A DNA stretch of 64,000 nucleotides, from positions 106,276 through 170,275 of the forward strand of contig JABSOY010000014.1 of the NCBI GenBank assembly GCA_013215385.1. Reading direction: 5' to 3'. Position 1 is the stretch's first letter; each line of letters begins with the position of its first letter. A model generated the notes under the pieces. The model ran no database searches. It was not told the DNA's origin and saw only the letters and a program-made list of their open reading frames with translations. The position numbers and the translations under genes were made by a program. Shown in pieces: positions 62,543 through 64,000 of the stretch. The DNA is from Colwellia sp. (GTDB lineage: Bacteria; Pseudomonadota; Gammaproteobacteria; Enterobacterales; Alteromonadaceae).

Positions 62543-63342
62543 AAATGTGGTAAAAATTTATTTTTTTGCTTTCAATCTAAAAGTATTTCCGTATCTGTAC
62601 CTTGTTTTCAACATGTCCCCTTAAATCATGCCTATTTTGTAATACAAGTATTTGTAATTAATTGCGCTTGAAATTTGGAGACAAGTAACGCTAGCAAAAC
62701 AAACAATTGTAGATTAGCGCGTGAAACTCATCAAACCAAAATTCCCTATTAATCAATAGGCAATTAAAAAGCGATAAAAGTCTGACTATTACTATTGTTG
62801 TCACGTTATAAGTTGCCCCATTCTCTCTACTGTTATAGAAAATCTTTTTCTTCTAGTCAATTAATCTAATAGGTAAAGCTAAACTTAGACTCAGTACGAT
62901 TGTACGATGATTACAAAAATGTCAATAAATGGCTCTTTAAGTAGAACACTGGCATTGGCACTATTTCTACATCTAGTTATAAATAGAAGTAGATGGTATT
63001 TCAAAATTCTTGATAACAGCATGCTTGAGCGTGAGTATCACCATCTATCATTTTCTTGATAAGTTGTTGCAAATGACGTCCTTGTTGGTTGTATACTATT
63101 ATCACAATTTAACATCGATATACCTCACCACTTTAATAAAAAATTTTAAGACCCGTGAATTTATTCTTAGCTAAAAAATGAGTTTAATCCTTTTTCTCGA
63201 TTATTTACTTTTCTATATATAGTAAGTACAAATTTATAATTATTTATCAATTTTCTATGGATTTGCTTTTGTTAATGGTATACTCGCGCGCAAATTTTCA
63301 ACAATTCCGCTTTTTTTGTAGCGACTTAAATAGAGTAAAGTA
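62543..63342. other. 800-bp intergenic region between the sigma cassette and EF-G2
   Basis: This is the largest gap in the window. Apart from the EF-G2 promoter near its right end and a short hairpin (CCTATT / AATAGG near 62746-62761), I see no gene with convincing composition. A 50-codon frame at 62907-63059 lacks a ribosome site. The sigma operon promoter must lie near 62550-62600 but no consensus ECF box was identified. Confidence 0.5.
63276..63284 (+). promoter_or_regulatory. Extended -10 promoter of the EF-G2 gene
   Basis: TGGTATACT is an extended -10 (TGN plus TATACT) followed by the strongly GC discriminator CGCGCGC, 58 bp before the ATG. No -35 is evident, which extended -10 promoters do not require. 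The discriminator suggests growth-rate control. Confidence 0.65.
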
Positions 63343-64000
63343 ATGGCAGATTTATCCAAATACAGAAACATTGGTATCTTCGCTCACGTTGATGCTGGTA
63401 AAACCACAACAACTGAACGTATCCTTAAATTAACCGGTATGATCCATAAAACTGGTGAAGTACATGACGGCGAGTCAACGACTGACTTCATGGAACAAGA
63501 AGCTGAGCGCGGTATTACCATCCAGTCTGCTGCGGTAAGCTGTTTTTGGAACGATCACCGTTTCAACGTTATCGATACTCCTGGTCACGTTGATTTCACT
63601 GTAGAAGTTTACCGTTCACTTAAAGTTCTTGATGGCGGCGTTGGTGTTTTCTGTGGTTCTGGTGGTGTTGAACCACAATCAGAAACTAACTGGCGTTACG
63701 CGAACGACTCAAAAGTTGCTCGTATCATCATGGTTAACAAACTTGACCGTTTAGGCGCTGATTTCTACCGTGTTTGTAAGCAAGTTAAAGACGTTCTAGG
63801 TGCTAACCCACTTATTATGACTTTGCCAATTGGTACTGAAGATGAATTCGTTGGTTTAGTTGATTTACTTTCTGAAAAAGCTTACATCTGGGATGACTCT
63901 GGCGAACCAGAAAACTTCGAAATCACTGATATCCCAGCTGACATGGTAGAAAAAGCTGCTGAGTACCGCCTGAAGTTAATTGAAACAGCTTTAGAAGTTG
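63343..64000 (+). CDS. Elongation factor G, second type (EF-G2), cut by window edge
   Basis: The first 219 codons are visible. It starts [19 protein letters not shown] with the P-loop [12 protein letters not shown], then G2 [10 protein letters not shown]3 [11 protein letters not shown] and G4 NKLD. It is clearly a translational GTPase of the EF-G family but differs from the str-operon EF-G ([12 protein letters not shown]...) across its length, e.g. [11 protein letters not shown] and CFWNDHRFN. This matches the EF-G2 paralogue found in Vibrio, Pseudomonas and Colwellia, whose division of labour is unsettled. ATG at 63343 follows GAGTAAAGTA. Confidence 0.93.
   Translation, partial: MADLSKYRNIGIFAHVDAGKTTTTERILKLTGMIHKTGEVHDGESTTDFMEQEAERGITIQSAAVSCFWNDHRFNVIDTPGHVDFTVEVYRSLKVLDGGVGVFCGSGGVEPQSETNWRYANDSKVARIIMVNKLDRLGADFYRVCKQVKDVLGANPLIMTLPIGTEDEFVGLVDLLSEKAYIWDDSGEPENFEITDIPADMVEKAAEYRLKLIETALEV

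Noticed and set aside
62907..63059. 50-codon plus-strand frame in the 800-bp gap
   Set aside because: There is no Shine-Dalgarno sequence before the ATG and no family is recognised. It could be chance or a gene remnant, so I did not list it as coding.

Overview
This window is chromosomal core DNA from an AT-rich marine gammaproteobacterium. Gene order and protein sequences fit Alteromonadales, most likely the Colwellia/Thalassotalea group; this is inferred from family resemblance, not from a search. The block pilMNOPQ-aroK-aroB-damX-dam, with mrcA, pckA, envZ-ompR and the OsmC-protein/prkB pair, matches the neighbourhood known around 73-75 min in E. coli. No insertion sequence, prophage, CRISPR array or rRNA operon was seen.

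Layout. (1) 1-10,550 holds mixed housekeeping and accessory genes: a DUF2797 protein, a GIY-YIG protein, a DUF3581 protein with a hotdog/MaoC-like motif, a small basic secreted protein, a periplasmic ATP-dependent DNA ligase, a LysE exporter, an rRNA-type methyltransferase, an NSS sodium symporter, an HDOD protein, a lipoprotein M28 peptidase and a DUF2970 protein. (2) 10,550-19,508 (minus strand) holds dam, damX, aroB, aroK and the type IV pilus assembly operon pilMNOPQ, with divergent mrcA (PBP1a) on the plus strand. (3) 22,280-26,582 holds pckA converging on envZ-ompR. (4) 26,742-43,884 (minus) is the rif/str block, transcribed as tRNA-Trp, secE, nusG, rplK, rplA, rplJ, rplL, rpoB, rpoC, rpsL, rpsG, fusA, tuf. 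(5) 44,145-45,518 holds an OsmC-like protein and PrkB. (6) 45,664-59,543 (minus) holds the complete S10, spc and alpha operons. (7) 59,787-62,542 (minus) is a three-gene cassette: ECF sigma factor, zinc-finger membrane anti-sigma factor and a secreted double-PDZ protein. (8) 63,343 to the edge is the start of a second EF-G (EF-G2 type).

The translation and transcription genes make up about half the window. Their control elements can be read directly: promoters with consensus -10 boxes and GC-rich discriminators for S10, rplK, tRNA-Trp/secE and rpsL, a rplJ promoter with an L10-type leader, the alpha-operon pseudoknot with its GTG start, an attenuator between rplL and rpoB, and intrinsic terminators after rpsQ, rplQ, nusG and tuf. 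The main architectural surprise is that S10-spc-alpha lies upstream of the rif/str block, separated from it by prkB and the OsmC gene, whereas str normally runs directly into S10.

The least explained parts are the sigma/anti-sigma/PDZ cassette, the periplasmic ligase with its basic secreted neighbour across an 8-bp tandem repeat, and several perfect inverted repeats in promoter or intergenic positions within the ribosomal clusters.
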